Source: Pseudorasbora parva (taxonomy: Eukaryota; Chordata; Actinopteri; Cypriniformes; Gobionidae). From it: 64,000 bases of DNA. The stretch is taken from NCBI RefSeq assembly GCF_024679245.1, contig NC_090183.1, positions 23,611,855 to 23,675,854 of the forward strand. The letters run 5' to 3'. The translations under genes were made by a program, and so were the position numbers. Below the pieces are notes generated by a model. That model was not told the origin of the DNA. It was given only the letters and a program-made list of their open reading frames with translations, and searched no databases. Positions 38,982 to 50,394 of the stretch are shown here, one piece after another; position 1 is the stretch's first letter; each line of letters begins with the position of its first letter.

Positions 38982-40597
38982 CAGTCTTGTTCAAAATAAT
39001 AGCAGTACAATGTGACTAACCAGAATAATCAAGGTTTTTAGTATATTTTTTATTGCTACGTGGCAAACAAGTTACCAGTAGGTTCAGTAGATTGTCAGAA
39101 AACAAACAAGACCCAGCATTCATGATATGCACGCTCTTAAGGCTGTGCAATTGGGCAATTAGTTGAAAGAGGTGTGTTCAAAAAAATAGCAGTGTCTACC
39201 TTTGACTGTACAAACTCAAAACTATTTTGTACAAACATTTTTAGCAATCCTGTGAATCACTAAACTAATATTTAGTTGTATGACCACAGTTTTTTAAAAC
39301 TGCTTGACATCTGTGTGGCATGGAGTCAACCAACTTGTGGCACCTCTCAGCTGTTATTCCACTCCATGATTCTTTAACAACATTCCACAATTCATTCACA
39401 TTTCTTGGTTTTGCTTCAGAAACAGCATTTTTGATATCACCCCACAAGTTCTCAATTGGATTAAGGTCTGGAGATTGGGCTGGCCACTCCATAACATTAA
39501 TTTTGTTGGTTTGGAACCAAGACTTTGCCCGTTTACTAGTGTGTTTTGGGTCATTGTCTTGTTGAAACAACCATTTCAAGGGCATGTCCTCTTCAGCATA
39601 GGGCAACATGACCTCTTCAAGTATTTTAACATATGCAAACTGATCCATGATCCCTGGTATGCGATAAATAGGCCCAACACCATAGTAGGAGAAACATTCC
39701 CATATCATGATGCTTGCACCTCCATGCTTCACTGTCTTCACTGTGTACTGTGGCTTGAATTCAGAGTTTGGGGGTCGTCTCACAAACTGCCTGTGGCCCT
39801 TGGACCCAAAAAGAACAATTTTACTCTCATCAGTCCACAAAATGTTCCTCCATTTCTCTTTAGGCCAGTTGATGTGTTCTTTGGCAAATTGTAACCTCTT
39901 CTGCACATGCCTTTTTTTTTAACAGAGGGACTTTGCGGGGGATTCTTGAAAATAGATTAGCTTCACACAGACGTCTTCTAACTGTCACAGTACTTACAGG
40001 TAACTCCAGACTGTCTTTGATCATCCTGGAGGTGATCATTGGCTGAGCCTTTGCCATTCTGGTTATTCTTCTATCCATTTTGATGGTTGTCTTCCGTTTT
40101 CTTCCACGTCTCTCTGGTTTTGCTCTCCATTTTAAGGCATTGGAGATCATTTTAGCTGAACAGCCTATCATTTTTTGCACCTCTTTATAGGTTTTCCCCT
40201 CTCTAATCAACTTTTTAATCAAAGTACGCTGTTCTTCTGAACAATGTCTTGAACGACCCATTTTCCTCAGCTTTCAAATGCATGTTCAACAAGTGTTGGC
40301 TTCATCCTTAAATAGGGGCCACCTGATTCACACCTGTTTCTTCACAAAATTGATGACCTCAGTGATTGAATGCCACACTGCTATTTTTTTGAACACACCC
40401 CTTTCAACTAATTCAAATAACTGCCCAATTGCACAGCCTTAAGAGCGTGCATATCATGAATGCTGGGTCTCATTTGTTTTCTGAGAATCTACTGAACCTA
40501 CTGGTAACTTGTTTGCCACGTAGCAATAAAAAATATACTAAAAACCTTGATTATTCTGGTTAGTCACATTGTACTGCTATTATTTTGAACAAGACTG
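38982..40597 (-). mobile_element. Younger Tc1/mariner element nested in the older Tc1
   Basis: Terminal inverted repeats of about 213 bp (38982-39194) and 223 bp (40375-40597) are almost identical and begin cagtcttgttcaaaataata. TA target sites are intact at 38980-38981 and 40598-40599. The direct-repeat motif ttcaaaataatagcagt recurs at the inner edge of each arm as ttcaaaaaaatagcagtg (39177-39194 and mirrored at about 40375-40392). This is the IR/DR organisation known from Sleeping Beauty-type fish elements. The high arm identity and intact borders point to a recent insertion. Confidence 0.93.
39265..40261 (-). pseudogene. Tc1-like transposase, near intact with one frameshift
   Basis: The N-terminal part starts MGRSRHCSEEQRTLIKKLI at 40261 and contains two helix-turn-helix regions separated by a basic RRGRKRK stretch, which resembles the PAI-GRPR-RED layout of Tc1 transposases. 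The C-terminal part, from about 39906 to the stop at 39265, carries LWTDESK (Asp 1), QQDNDPKH (Asp 2) and DLNPIENLW (Glu), with 34 residues between the second Asp and the Glu (DD34E), and ends NCGHTTKY. The two parts are out of frame only at a T homopolymer at about 39911-39920 (Lys codons of KVPLLKKK). I see no other lesion. Total length would be about 330 residues. The shift may be genuine or a sequencing error. Confidence 0.88.
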
Positions 40598-41625
40598 TAT
40601 ATTCTTTAGTTTCACTCATTGTGATGAATGATTAAGGGGATTATGCTTTTATGCCTCCTTATATTTTTACTCCTGTGAAACAAGACATCATAGCTGGCCA
40701 TTTTCATGTTCCTTGTCACCCTGGTGTGCTAAAAAATGTAAATATTAGTGTAAATATACTTCAGAGATATTTTACTCTACAATTGTGGCCAACGCATTTT
40801 AGAGAAAATAATTTATATCATAATGTGATCTACCCCACATTTTCAATTATTTTACTTAAATGAAAGGTTGGATTTTTGTGATTTAAAAAAAAAAGAAGAT
40901 AAAAAGGATAAACAATGCAGAATATTTTTTTACAGCCATATTTGATCATATTTACCAAGGGTACCAACAATTTTGACCACAACTGTATATATATATACAT
41001 ACACCTTCAATATTTTCTCACATTATCACCGTTTATTCACTATAGTAATAAAATATGACAAGAACTCAATGTCAAATCAAATCAAATTCATCTCGATAAT
41101 GCCAGGTAACGTTGATAGAAGGGAATGTAATGGATGAACCAATCAGCTGCCAAATTTAAGTACATAATTAGATAATACCAATTATGGCAACCATTTGCCA
41201 AGTAATGCTTCATTTTGTTTAGTCTGTAGTGCAAAAGGTTGCATTAGCCATTGAAAAAAAAAAAAAACACTTAAGCAAAATGTGGTCAGGTCAAAGTGTC
41301 TGAATCAATTTGGTCCCAACTTTTTGTTTTACTGGTAGCTCAGTGTATGAAAAACGTTTAGGTATAATATGTCACATTTACTTTATTTTGCTATCCTCAC
41401 TTACATAAATTAATTATAACTAAAATATATATCTGGTGTCTGAATAGTTTTCGGCTTTACTGTAACAAATTAAGTTGCAAGCGTTTTTTTCCGATCGTTA
41501 TTATATTTATCACATACCATCTTTCAAGTACACAGCATGGCCATCATAAAAATAAAACTATAAAAAATACTTTATGTAGCGTAAATTTAATGGCTGTCTG
41601 GCTAAATTATATGGCATATTTAATT

Positions 41626-42690
41626 TAGGGCTGTGCAATATATCGATGCTATCGAAATATCCTAAATGTACATATCGCAATATGTATATCGCAACGGCAC
41701 GCAATATCTGAATATTTTTAATTGGCTACTATAACATTGTGAAAAGTGTATGTTTTAGGTCGGCATTATAGCAGAGAAAAGACTGGGCACATGACTTTTA
41801 CTTATGTGACTTGCTTGATGTTAAAAAGAGTAAAAACAACTCCCTTCAGTCTCGTGCTGTCTGACACACAGTCACACCGAAACATGCGCACAAGTCGCCG
41901 CTCTGAAAGCATGTGATCCCTTCAGTTCTGTTTTGTTTCTTGTTACACACTTAAAACTGTCAACACAGTTAAGCCAAATTTATTTTAAAATGTCTGTCTT
42001 ATTGAGTATTCATGCTAACTCAGTTGGTTATGCTTTAAGTGAACGATATCAGTCGGGGAAATAAGCTGAATGCATATTAATTGGATCTGTGCATTAGCTC
42101 TTAAAGTGACAGGCTGCTAATACAGAAAACCTGCTGCTGTCTGTCAAACAACTGAAGAACAAGAGAAAATCACTCAGTGCTCTTGCCTGAATAACCTTTG
42201 TGGCTTTAGCATGTATCAATGTATATTTTATTCATGCGAGGACTACTGTTTTTAGTTCATATTTTTAATAACAAAGATAAATTAAAATAATAAAAATAAA
42301 TGTTCACCCCTAGTTCAAGTCTCTTTGTTTACCTGAATGTTCTTGATGTTCAGTTTTAGATTGATAAAACTATATATTACCAAGTCAAGCAAAGCGCTTT
42401 TGGTATTTAAATATTTGCATTATAATTTTGTTTGTTTACATTGATGTTAAAATTACATTATCAGATTTATGACATACATTTCTGCTAAAACAATGCTGGT
42501 CACTTTTAGAAGTTGCAGCGATGCTTTCTTGTCCCAGAAAGAATGTGAAACATAAATAATATCATTCTCAGTTTTTAAGTACTTTAAAAAAATATATAAT
42601 TTAAATAGATTTTACACTCTAATAGCAATATTGCATCGCATATTGCATTATTAAACAAGATATCTTATTCTTCAATATCGCACAGCCCTA
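41626..42690. mobile_element. hAT element, 1065 bp, non-autonomous
   Basis: The ends TAGGGCTGTGCAATATATCG and, in reverse complement, TAGGGCTGTGCGATATTGAA are inverted repeats. The flanks ATTTAATT (41618-41625) and ATTTAATC (42691-42698) match in 7 of 8 bases. No hAT transposase motif was recognised. Its termini are related to those of the 1861-2755 element. Confidence 0.87.
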
Positions 42691-42702
42691 ATTTAATCGA
42701 CA

Positions 42703-43485
42703 TATGGGTCAATGACCACTATTTTTTATGTTCTTTTTTACATATTCAAACATTCATTCAAAATTATGAATACATACAGTGAATATAATAAACATTTTAT
42801 ATGATGAGCATTTTCTAAAATAAAATTTATTTTGACATTTTGGGGGCATAGAGTAAAAGGTAGCATAGTGATACAACTTTCCTGATATTATGATGAAGAT
42901 AAATGTAAAAATGTATTAACAGATTTTTTTTTTTTTTAAGAAAATGAGAAAACCTTATTAAGGTATACATTTTTATTATTATTTAAAATAAATATATAAA
43001 TTACTATAATGCTTATTACTATTATTATTTGAAAAATAAAGGCATGCGGTGCCACCAACAAGCAGAACAATACAGGAGGTCAAAATGAAATAACCATCAT
43101 AGAGAGAACCCCTGCAGACCCTCATGACTGTGTCAAAGTCAAGTAAGTCTCTTAAAATATCGCAGACAATAGTAAGGCAAGTTTAGTTCAGTTCGTAAAA
43201 GTGTTATGTGGTGCGATTTAACAACGTAATGTTATTTATAAATTCATTATTCACAAAAAACAACACATATTTCCTACACTGAAAAAGGTATTTAAAAAAG
43301 CTTCAATGATTAATGTGTGTCCACGGTGTGTGAGGAAAATACGTAAATGCTTTATGTATTGCATTGAATACTTCTTTGTGACGAGTAATTATTTACATTT
43401 TCAAAACCACATGAATCCAACATTCCTTGTCACAATTAAATATTTATAAATAATTAATGGACAAACTAGTTTGTCATTGACCCAT
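42703..43485. mobile_element. Putative DNA transposon with TATGGGTCAATGAC ends
   Basis: tatgggtcaatgacca at 42703 is mirrored by tttgtcattgacccata ending at 43485. The interior is AT-rich and holds dispersed repeat copy B (about 43100-43260), related to 6335-6500. The terminal match is short, so the call is tentative. Confidence 0.5.
43100..43260. repeat. Dispersed repeat, copy B
   Basis: gaacccctgcagaccctcat, cttaaaatatcgcag and gtttagttcagttcgtaaaa correspond to the series at 6335-6500, allowing gaps. Confidence 0.55.
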
Positions 43486-44145
43486 AAAATAATATAATAA
43501 AATTCCCATATAGCAATTTTTAAAAAAAATATTACATTTATACTTATACCAAATAATCTTTACTGTGTTTTATTCAAAATCAATGTTTTAAATAAGTGAA
43601 ATCAATACATTTCACAAAAGAAATAAATCTACACTCATTTATTTGGAGTGTATGCTGAAGAGCTGTTAAAATGCTCTGGCTGTTATTAAATCTGCTAAGC
43701 TCTTTAAGGTCCACGGGGTCTCGCTTGACTGATGAAACAACCCCACCTCTGTAGGGCTGCACATCTGCTCCTTTTCATGGACAAGAGAAGGCCTGCTGCC
43801 CCCAGGAATGCAGGACAGGGACATGCGCTTCCCTTAATGAGGATATCTGTGAGCACTCCGGTCCCTTCTGCCCGTCACACTGCCATGGTTTGATCCGCTT
43901 TGGGCTGAAATACCTGCTGGGCTGTCCATCAACGCAGCCTCCCCTAAACCCCTAACTGATGGCCTTTCCTCCTGTTTGATCCTTTGACTTTCTTCTTGAA
44001 AGCCCTAAGTAAGCCATCACTACAATATACCAACACAGAGGGGGCTCGAGGGAATTCGGCTTTGGATGAAGAATAAAGATGTTGTAGAGGGCAAGGATTT
44101 GAGCCACCTGCATAAATGAGTGTTGGGTGCACGTTTCTCACTCAC

Positions 44146-44220
44146 CGTAGTCTTTCTTGCAGTACTTCTTCATATTGATCTTCAGCTTGCCTTTGGATGC
44201 CTTGCAGTAGGATTCACAGT
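44146..44220 (-). CDS. ntn1: Netrin-1, exon opening the C-terminal NTR module
   Basis: This 75-bp exon reads (D)[18 protein letters not shown] then YCKKDY. It is the start of the netrin/NTR (TIMP-like) module and is nearly identical to vertebrate netrin-1 at this point. It provides three of the six NTR cysteines; the other three are in the last exon. The acceptor ends cttag (complement of 44221-44225) after a pyrimidine-rich tract; the donor GTGAGT starts at 44145 leftward. The exon starts with two bases of the Asp codon and ends with one base (G) of the Ala codon completed by CT at 34070-34069, so it too is phase-symmetric. It is far too short to show up as an open frame. Confidence 0.93.
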
Positions 44221-46839
44221 CTAAGTTTGGAGGTTAAAAGAAGAAAGGAAGGGGGAGATGACCAAAAAAAGAAGAAGAACACAATTAAAGAATGTAAAAG
44301 AGCACTGAACATTGTCAAAAAGAGAGCCACTTCTGCAAACTACACATCTATCCTAAAGCCTTGGCCTGTTGTGACACCCATCTGCCCAGTTTAATTGTGA
44401 GGCTGTAATAGGGCTTGTGAGGCATTCAGCAAAGTGTCCTTTGCTCCTTAGAAAAGCGGGAGACAAAAGGTCCCTCTCGTTCTGCTCTCTGGATGTCTGG
44501 ACCCTCCCCTGCTCTGATGGGAGCCCTCTGAGGCCAAGCGTATTGTGCCACCCAGCGATTTTTTTTTTCCAGTTCCATGCTAATTTCTCACCCTTGTCTC
44601 CTCTGTCAGTGCCATGATGGGGCTGATTAGGGCTTTTTAAATCACGACACCTCCCTCCCGGTGCTGTCAACTCAGCCTGTACGTCTGTCCTAATGCCCCC
44701 TCCCCCACCGCAACCCCTAAAGACCGTTTCAACCTTTGGCATTTATTGGTTCGGCACTCAGGGAGGTTGCGGTGAAGGGGGAGCGAGGGTTGTCCAAGCA
44801 CAAAGGGAGGTCAGGGGGAAAATTAGCAGCACATAAAGTGTTTAAAAAGCTTGTTGTGTGTAAAAATAAAGAAGAAACATGGTGTTTTGGCAAAAAAAAA
44901 AAAAAAAAAAAAGCGCAAGGGATTCAATTCCAATTGGGCCTCTCCTACAGTTCTTCGCAGATAAAACGAGTTACGCCTTCCACTCAGATGCTGTGCGAGG
45001 ACACGGACACGATTAATTCATTAAAAACACTTCTTTCGAGCATGCAGATGTTTAAATGGAGAAGTTTTCTTTCGCCGTTCCCCTTACATTGTCATGGCCT
45101 TCTTTTAGTGGATGGATGGAATGAGGAGACGGAGGAGGGGGAGCAAAAAACCTTTCAGCTCGCCTGCATATGAACAAACTTCATTGTTTCGGCCGACCCT
45201 CGCTCCATGCCTGCCTTTTACTTTCTTTTGGACTCTCTATTCTCTCCTTGTGAATGAGGTTGCCTGGGAAACCCAGGAAACAGAAAAAAATGCCCGTGAA
45301 TGCAGTCGCGCCGAAGTGGTTGCGCGAGGGAGTCCAAGGTGGGGTTGGGCGAGTCAAACCGTGCACACTGTAGATTGGAAATGGCAGAGAAACTGTAATT
45401 AAATGAAATTGAGAGTCCATACTGTGGCAGCTTCATTTCCATTTAAATGAAGACTGCAGAGCAACTGCTTTGTTTTCCTATAACCCTATTTAATGCCATC
45501 ACGATACTTCCCTTTGATAGCCATCATTTCTCATTAGCTCCCTTTTAAAGAGGTGATGAGCACCCTGAGATTCCTTTTCGAACATCTAGTCCCCCGCAGG
45601 AAAGAAAAATGTACTCATTGTGCCCCCTCTTGAGTTAGGGGAAGTAGGGTTAGCTTGCCGTCCCGTCATGATGCTCCCACAGAGCCCGGTGTCACCTTAA
45701 TGGATGTTTTTCCTGCTGTCTTTTCAAGCGAAAGCTGTGTACGAGAGATTTTGGCACCGCGTCCAGCGGCGCTGCTAGCGGTGCCAGTGAGTTAAAGAAA
45801 GCTGCGTGTAAGTTTGAATGTGAGGCTTGTTTGACACTGAAGAATGAGTGGAGGGCACCGGTTACACGCTGACTGTGGGGACCCCTGTGGGGAAACATTT
45901 GTGGATGAATTCTCTCCGTCGCTAGACATTGAGGGAAGTTGTTGGTCTGGAGATTCGGCGAAGGACAGCTAATGAGTCTGCGCTATTCAGCCTCACTCAG
46001 CACTTTTGAAAAGCCTTGACATCTAACACTGACAATCTAACCTGCTGGGTCTCTTAATGCTTGAAGACGGCAGACACTGTACTCTGTTGTTAGCAAAAAA
46101 AGAGCCTGAAGCTGACCTGGGGTCTGTTTCCAGTTGGACCTCAGATGGAACAGACAATGCTATTCATGCGCACGTCGCAGATCTCGGAACTGTAACAATG
46201 AGGTGTGAATGAGTGCACAGGGGGAAGGCTTTCTCTGCACGGAATGAGACTGATTGAGAAACAAATTGCTGCAAATAAAGCATGTAATTAGATTATAGCC
46301 AGAGCCCCAAGCTCCCACTGGGGCAGGGACTCAATGGGCAAGCTGGTTCGATTCCAAAGGGAACAGCTTTTTTTTTTTGTTCCTACTCTCAACCTCTCAA
46401 AATATCCTTCTCGTTTTCTGTCATTCTTTCATTCCGCTCTAGAGTTTAAAAAAGAGCTGTCTCCTGAATTCTGACATCGGTTTAACGAAAACAGACCAGA
46501 AAAGCGTGTGCAGTTTTGGTCACGGTGGCATCAGTCTAACGGGCTGAGAAGTTGAAATGAACTTCATTACTGTAAATGAAGCCCAGAGGGAACATCGCCA
46601 ACCCTCGAAATCTGTCAATGTGAAATAGGAGAGAGGAGAGGCCAGTTTTAAATTAGACGAGAGCTTTGCATTCATGATGAGACACTAATTCAACACTATT
46701 CACTCTCTTTCTGTTTCTCACTCTCTAATTCTCACTTTCCCTCCCTCTGTCCCTCTGTTTTATTTGTTCCTCTTATAATCACTAGGAGACTTGCAGAGTT
46801 CTATGGGATCATTTGGTCTTACAAGGGCGACAGTGGTAA

Positions 46840-47523
46840 AGGGAAAGTTCACCCAAATTTAAATTCTGTCATTATTTACTCATCACGTTGTCCCAAACCG
46901 GCATGACTTTCTTTCTTGTCAGAAAAAAAGGTATGGTTGGCGTCTGTCATCACGAGTACAACAACCGTCTCATTGTTACATTTTAAGGCATACCCTTTAG
47001 ATGTGTATAAGGTACAAAACCAAGTACTTAAAGGTACTGGCAAACTGTTGTACCCCAATAGCTACTTTTTTGTTGCATATTTTACTTTTTCTGACAATGT
47101 TCGGTGGAATACAAAAAGGTACATTTTTGAAGAATATATTTCTTACCTACTTTATTATGTCTTTTCAAGTCATGCAGTAGTTGCATAAGGAACATATGGA
47201 AATTAAAGTCATAATTCATTGATATCTTAAATAAATTTTAGTCAATAAAATTCAGTTTCAGTGAAACAATTCAGTTGGTTTCTCACACAAATCTAATTAC
47301 AAACACACGTATTACATTACACATAGTCAAATGGATGACTTTTGATATCTGTATGATAGTTTTATGATAGTGCTTTTCGTCATGTTGGAGCTTGACAGCT
47401 CCAGTCCCTATTCACTTTCACTATATGGAAAAGAGCAGCAACAATATTCTTAAAAAATACTTTACTGATACAATCATACAGGTTTGAAATAACATGAGGG
47501 TGAGTAAATACTAAACTATCCCT
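46840..47523. mobile_element. Degenerate agttcaccc-family DNA element
   Basis: The left end agggaaagttcacccaaatt with cattatttactcatcacg is mirrored at the right by tgagggtgagtaaata and actaaactatccctt. The expected TTAA flanks have decayed. A ggtac-rich piece of the 30043-30296 MITE family (about 46980-47110) lies inside. Confidence 0.6.
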
Positions 47524-47582
47524 TGAATTATGTAAGTATATTTTATTTGAGCATTCCCATCCAAACATACAGCCTGCATAAA

Positions 47583-47856
47583 ACACAGAAAAAGGTGTCG
47601 GAATTATACCTTTAGGGGTACAACAGCTTGTCACTATGGCAGTACCCTTAAAACGACATTGTACCTTTTTAATTCCTAAAAGGTGCATATTATTACCCTA
47701 AAGTCTAAATACGTACCTTAAGGTAGAACTATGAACATTTTTGTGGTAAAAAGGTACTGCTCCAGGGAAGGGTTCTGTCCTTTTAAGGTTACTGCTCCAG
47801 TGACAAGTTGTTGTACCCCTAAAGGTATACAATTCTGACACGCTTTTTCTCTGTGT
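47583..47856. mobile_element. Palindromic MITE, copy 2
   Basis: acacagaaaaaggtgtcgga is mirrored by acacgctttttctctgtgtg. It shares with copy 1 the words cctttaggggtacaac, cctaaaaggtgcatatta and cgtaccttaaggta. Slightly longer and more diverged than copy 1. Confidence 0.72.
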
Positions 47857-48801
47857 GAACAACAGGACATCTCTACAAAATCCATGCCAACAATAACCAC
47901 CATGTCAGGTTTGGTGACTGTAAAAACAACAGGCCCTGATCTCCTAGTGCAGGTTTGTAGAGACATCTCTGTCAGTCATAGATGAGTGTGCGTCTGAGGG
48001 ATTAAACAGGGGTCTTGGGAGTGGTGACTCACACCATGCATGACCTCGCCACACAATACGTGTTTTGTCTGAGCCGAGCAATCAGAGGTTTTCGCAATGG
48101 CCTCCTCCCCATGTGGCAGAGCTGAAGACATATTAATATCCTCCTTTCTCCTCTCCTCCCTCGACTTCCCTCTGTCCTCCTGCCGTTGCCCTGTTTCATT
48201 CTCATAGACACCTGCTACACAGCTGCCTGCCCCACCCTTCTGTACAAGAACGTACAGGTTCTCTCTCAATCTCGGTCTTTCTGTGTCTAAGAGGGCAACT
48301 GCTAAAGAGCAAGGGTGGAGGTGCCCTGATAAGAGCATCTGTTTGCAATCATCTATTGGATGAGGTCATATTTTTCTGCCGTATTGCGCTATCCTGAGGT
48401 GAGCTTTGGGCCCGGAGTTAAGGCATAATGTATGCAGTCCCGTAGCAGGATTTGTGGGTGGTCCGTAGCGTACATTTTGATGGGGGCACTCAAATATGTC
48501 TGTCCTGTGCTCCACCTCTCCATCAGCTTGATTTGGAATGCTGCAGTTTCCATGGAGGGCTGCTCTCAAAACCAGATGGGTCAAACATTTAAAGGGCTCA
48601 AAATCAGCGGTGCCCCCATTGCCTGGATTAAAGGTCACACGATCTTTGCAAATAAATTATGATTTTTAAAATAGAGCTTGCCAAACAGATTCCATTAAGT
48701 GTTTAGAAAGGTTCTATTTTAGACATTTTCTGACCTTAGAATTAAAATAATTTCACTTTTTGTTTTGTTTGAAATAAGCTTTTTCTAATTTAGTATTTCT
48801 A

Positions 48802-49232
48802 TATTGTGCCTGTCTTAGTATTAGCGAAAAAACAACAACAAGAAAAAAAAAACAGTGGTGACAAATAAAATAATTATTTTTATATTACTATAATGTATAG
48901 ACAAATGATATACAGAGAATTTGTATTTATTACAATTTGTGCAGCACTGTTTTTAACTAAAAAAAAAAATTAAAATGCTGGCACAATGCAGATATCTTGC
49001 ATTGTAGTCATTTAAAAAAGCATACTAGCGGCATTGCTCTTTGTTTCTGTAGAAAATAAACCACTAAAACAGTGGTGACAATAAACAAACAAACAAATAA
49101 ATATAATGAATAAATTAATAATTATACATAGAGAAAATGTATTCATTTATATTTGTTTAGCACTGTTTTAACTCTTTTCTACAAAAATACTAAGACAAGC
49201 ACAATTCAGCTATCCTGCATTTCTACATTTTA
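48802..49232. repeat. Diverged tandem duplication, unit about 217 bp
   Basis: aaaacagtggtgacaaataa (near 48850) recurs as aaaacagtggtgacaataaa (near 49067). gcactgtttttaact and gcacaatgcagatatcttgc recur in the same order as gcactgttttaactc and gcacaattcagctatcctgc. In addition, attgtgcctgtcttagtatt (48802-48821) is inverted relative to aatactaagacaagcacaat (about 49185-49204). No coding frame. Confidence 0.6.
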
Positions 49233-50340
49233 CACATGTGCTGCCATATGCTTTAGGGTCAGGCCATGACAAATGGAAACACATTGTGGTAAATGGGTTA
49301 ACCTTTTCCCTCCGCTTTGCCTATTTGTTTATTTTGCATGGGTCATAACACCCTCTATCTCAAATCATTGATAGTCCATTAAGGAAAGACAGTTTTCACA
49401 ATGAAGTTCTGACATTTGGCAATAGCCAAACTACCAGTCATGAAACAGAGAATTGGTTTCAGATGGGCTAGAGAGGGAGTGAGTGGGTATTTTAGGACAA
49501 AAGAGGGAGAAATGCAGAGAATAAAAGAGACGGTAAAAGAAAAATGTGGGGGCAGAGAAAAATATCCCAGAGAAGAATGAAATGAGGTCCACGAGAGAGA
49601 GAGAGAATACCAGCAGCTCTGCTGTCAATCTTATCTGTCAGTAAAGCATTAGAGGTCTGCGACGATCAACCAACAGCTGCAAAGATTTTTTTGCACGCTA
49701 GAATTCCTCTGTCCGTGAGAATGACGAATATTTCTTCAACAAATACTTTTTCCATACGGGCAACCTAAAGCATGTTCACTCACTATGTTGAAAATACAGA
49801 GAGAAAGAGAGAGAGAGAAAAAGAGAGCTGACGGCTCTAGGAAGAAAAGCTGACGGCTCTAGGAAGAAAACTTGGGAAATTAAACATCTGATCAGGAGAC
49901 ACTTAGTCTATAATTGCAAGAAATTTAAGGGAAGTGTTTGTATATTTGCAGACAGTGTTTTACTGTCTGACGCTGAATGAAATCATTTGGCAGACGTTGC
50001 AGTTCAGTCTGGCGTTCTGCTTACTTTAGACATATTTATAAAACATCTGTGGCAAGAGCGAACGTGTCAAGGGATGCAATTGTAAAACTAGATCCCCCTA
50101 ATAATTTCAGCAGTTCCATAATGGGTTGGGGTAAATCAAATCCCACTTTACGCTCAAAATCAGCAAATCGGTAAGAATGAGCCCCCAAACAGCGCTCCAT
50201 CAGCTCCTCTTTCCTTAGTACGAGACACTTACATCTGGCCTTACTTTTTAATAGATAAGATCTCATATGGTTAATGGCATTAAACTCACTAAAACAATAC
50301 TCTACAATTCTCATTTAAGGCTTAAGTCAGCAGAACTAAC

Positions 50341-50394
50341 CTGAAGGTTCCTCTGTGCTGCTTGCAGTGGTGGTTGGTGGAGCAATGGGAATTT
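50341..50394 (-). CDS. ntn1: Netrin-1, small linker exon
   Basis: This 54-bp exon encodes (K)IPIAPPTTTASSTEEPS, the Pro/Thr/Ser-rich hinge between the third LE module and the NTR domain. Human netrin-1 has a similar stretch at this place. The acceptor is a strong pyrimidine tract ending aacag (complement of 50395-50399); the donor is GTTAGT starting at 50340 leftward. Its first two bases (AA) complete the Lys codon begun by the 53098-53247 exon, and its last base (G) opens the Asp codon completed at 44220-44219. The exon is in the same phase at both ends, so skipping it would keep the frame and only shorten the hinge. The Thr/Ser clusters suggest O-glycosylation, which is inference. Confidence 0.9.

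Larger units (their letters stand above)
37880..40985 (-). mobile_element. Older Tc1/mariner element, split by a younger Tc1 insertion
   Basis: The left end cagtgatggtcaaaatggtt and the reverse complement of the right end cagttgtggtcaaaattgtt are inverted repeats. Each has an inner copy of the motif (ccacaattgttggtaccctt near 38080-38100; mirrored near 40780). A TA follows the right end at 40986-40987. Removing the 38982-40597 insertion and one TA leaves about 1.49 kb, a normal Tc1 length. The TIRs are about 220 bp with the IR/DR layout. Confidence 0.85.
34071..44145 (-). other. ntn1: Last intron of ntn1
   Basis: The 10-kb intron has GT..AG borders on the minus strand. It contains an AT array (34491-34558), a hAT element (35829-36233), a fragment of the agttcaccc family (about 36360-36480), a 22-C run (37675-37696), nested Tc1 elements (37880-40985), a hAT element (41626-42690) and a putative element at 42703-43485. 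I see nothing in 34560-35820 or 36490-37660. Confidence 0.8.
44221..50340 (-). other. ntn1: ntn1 intron between the linker exon and the first NTR exon
   Basis: The 6.1-kb intron has GT..AG borders. The stretch 44221-46800, with 43740-44140 beyond the exon, is GC-richer and nearly free of recognised repeats. It has no credible exon. 46840-47523 and 47583-47856 are transposons, and 48802-49232 is a local duplication. GA-rich simple sequence lies at 49595-49615 and 49797-49825. Confidence 0.8.

Noticed and set aside
44353..45402. Several open frames of 65-145 codons near the first NTR exon of ntn1
   Set aside because: GC-richer sequence lengthens chance frames. There is no domain, they overlap on both strands, and they lack netrin similarity and the expected splice phases.
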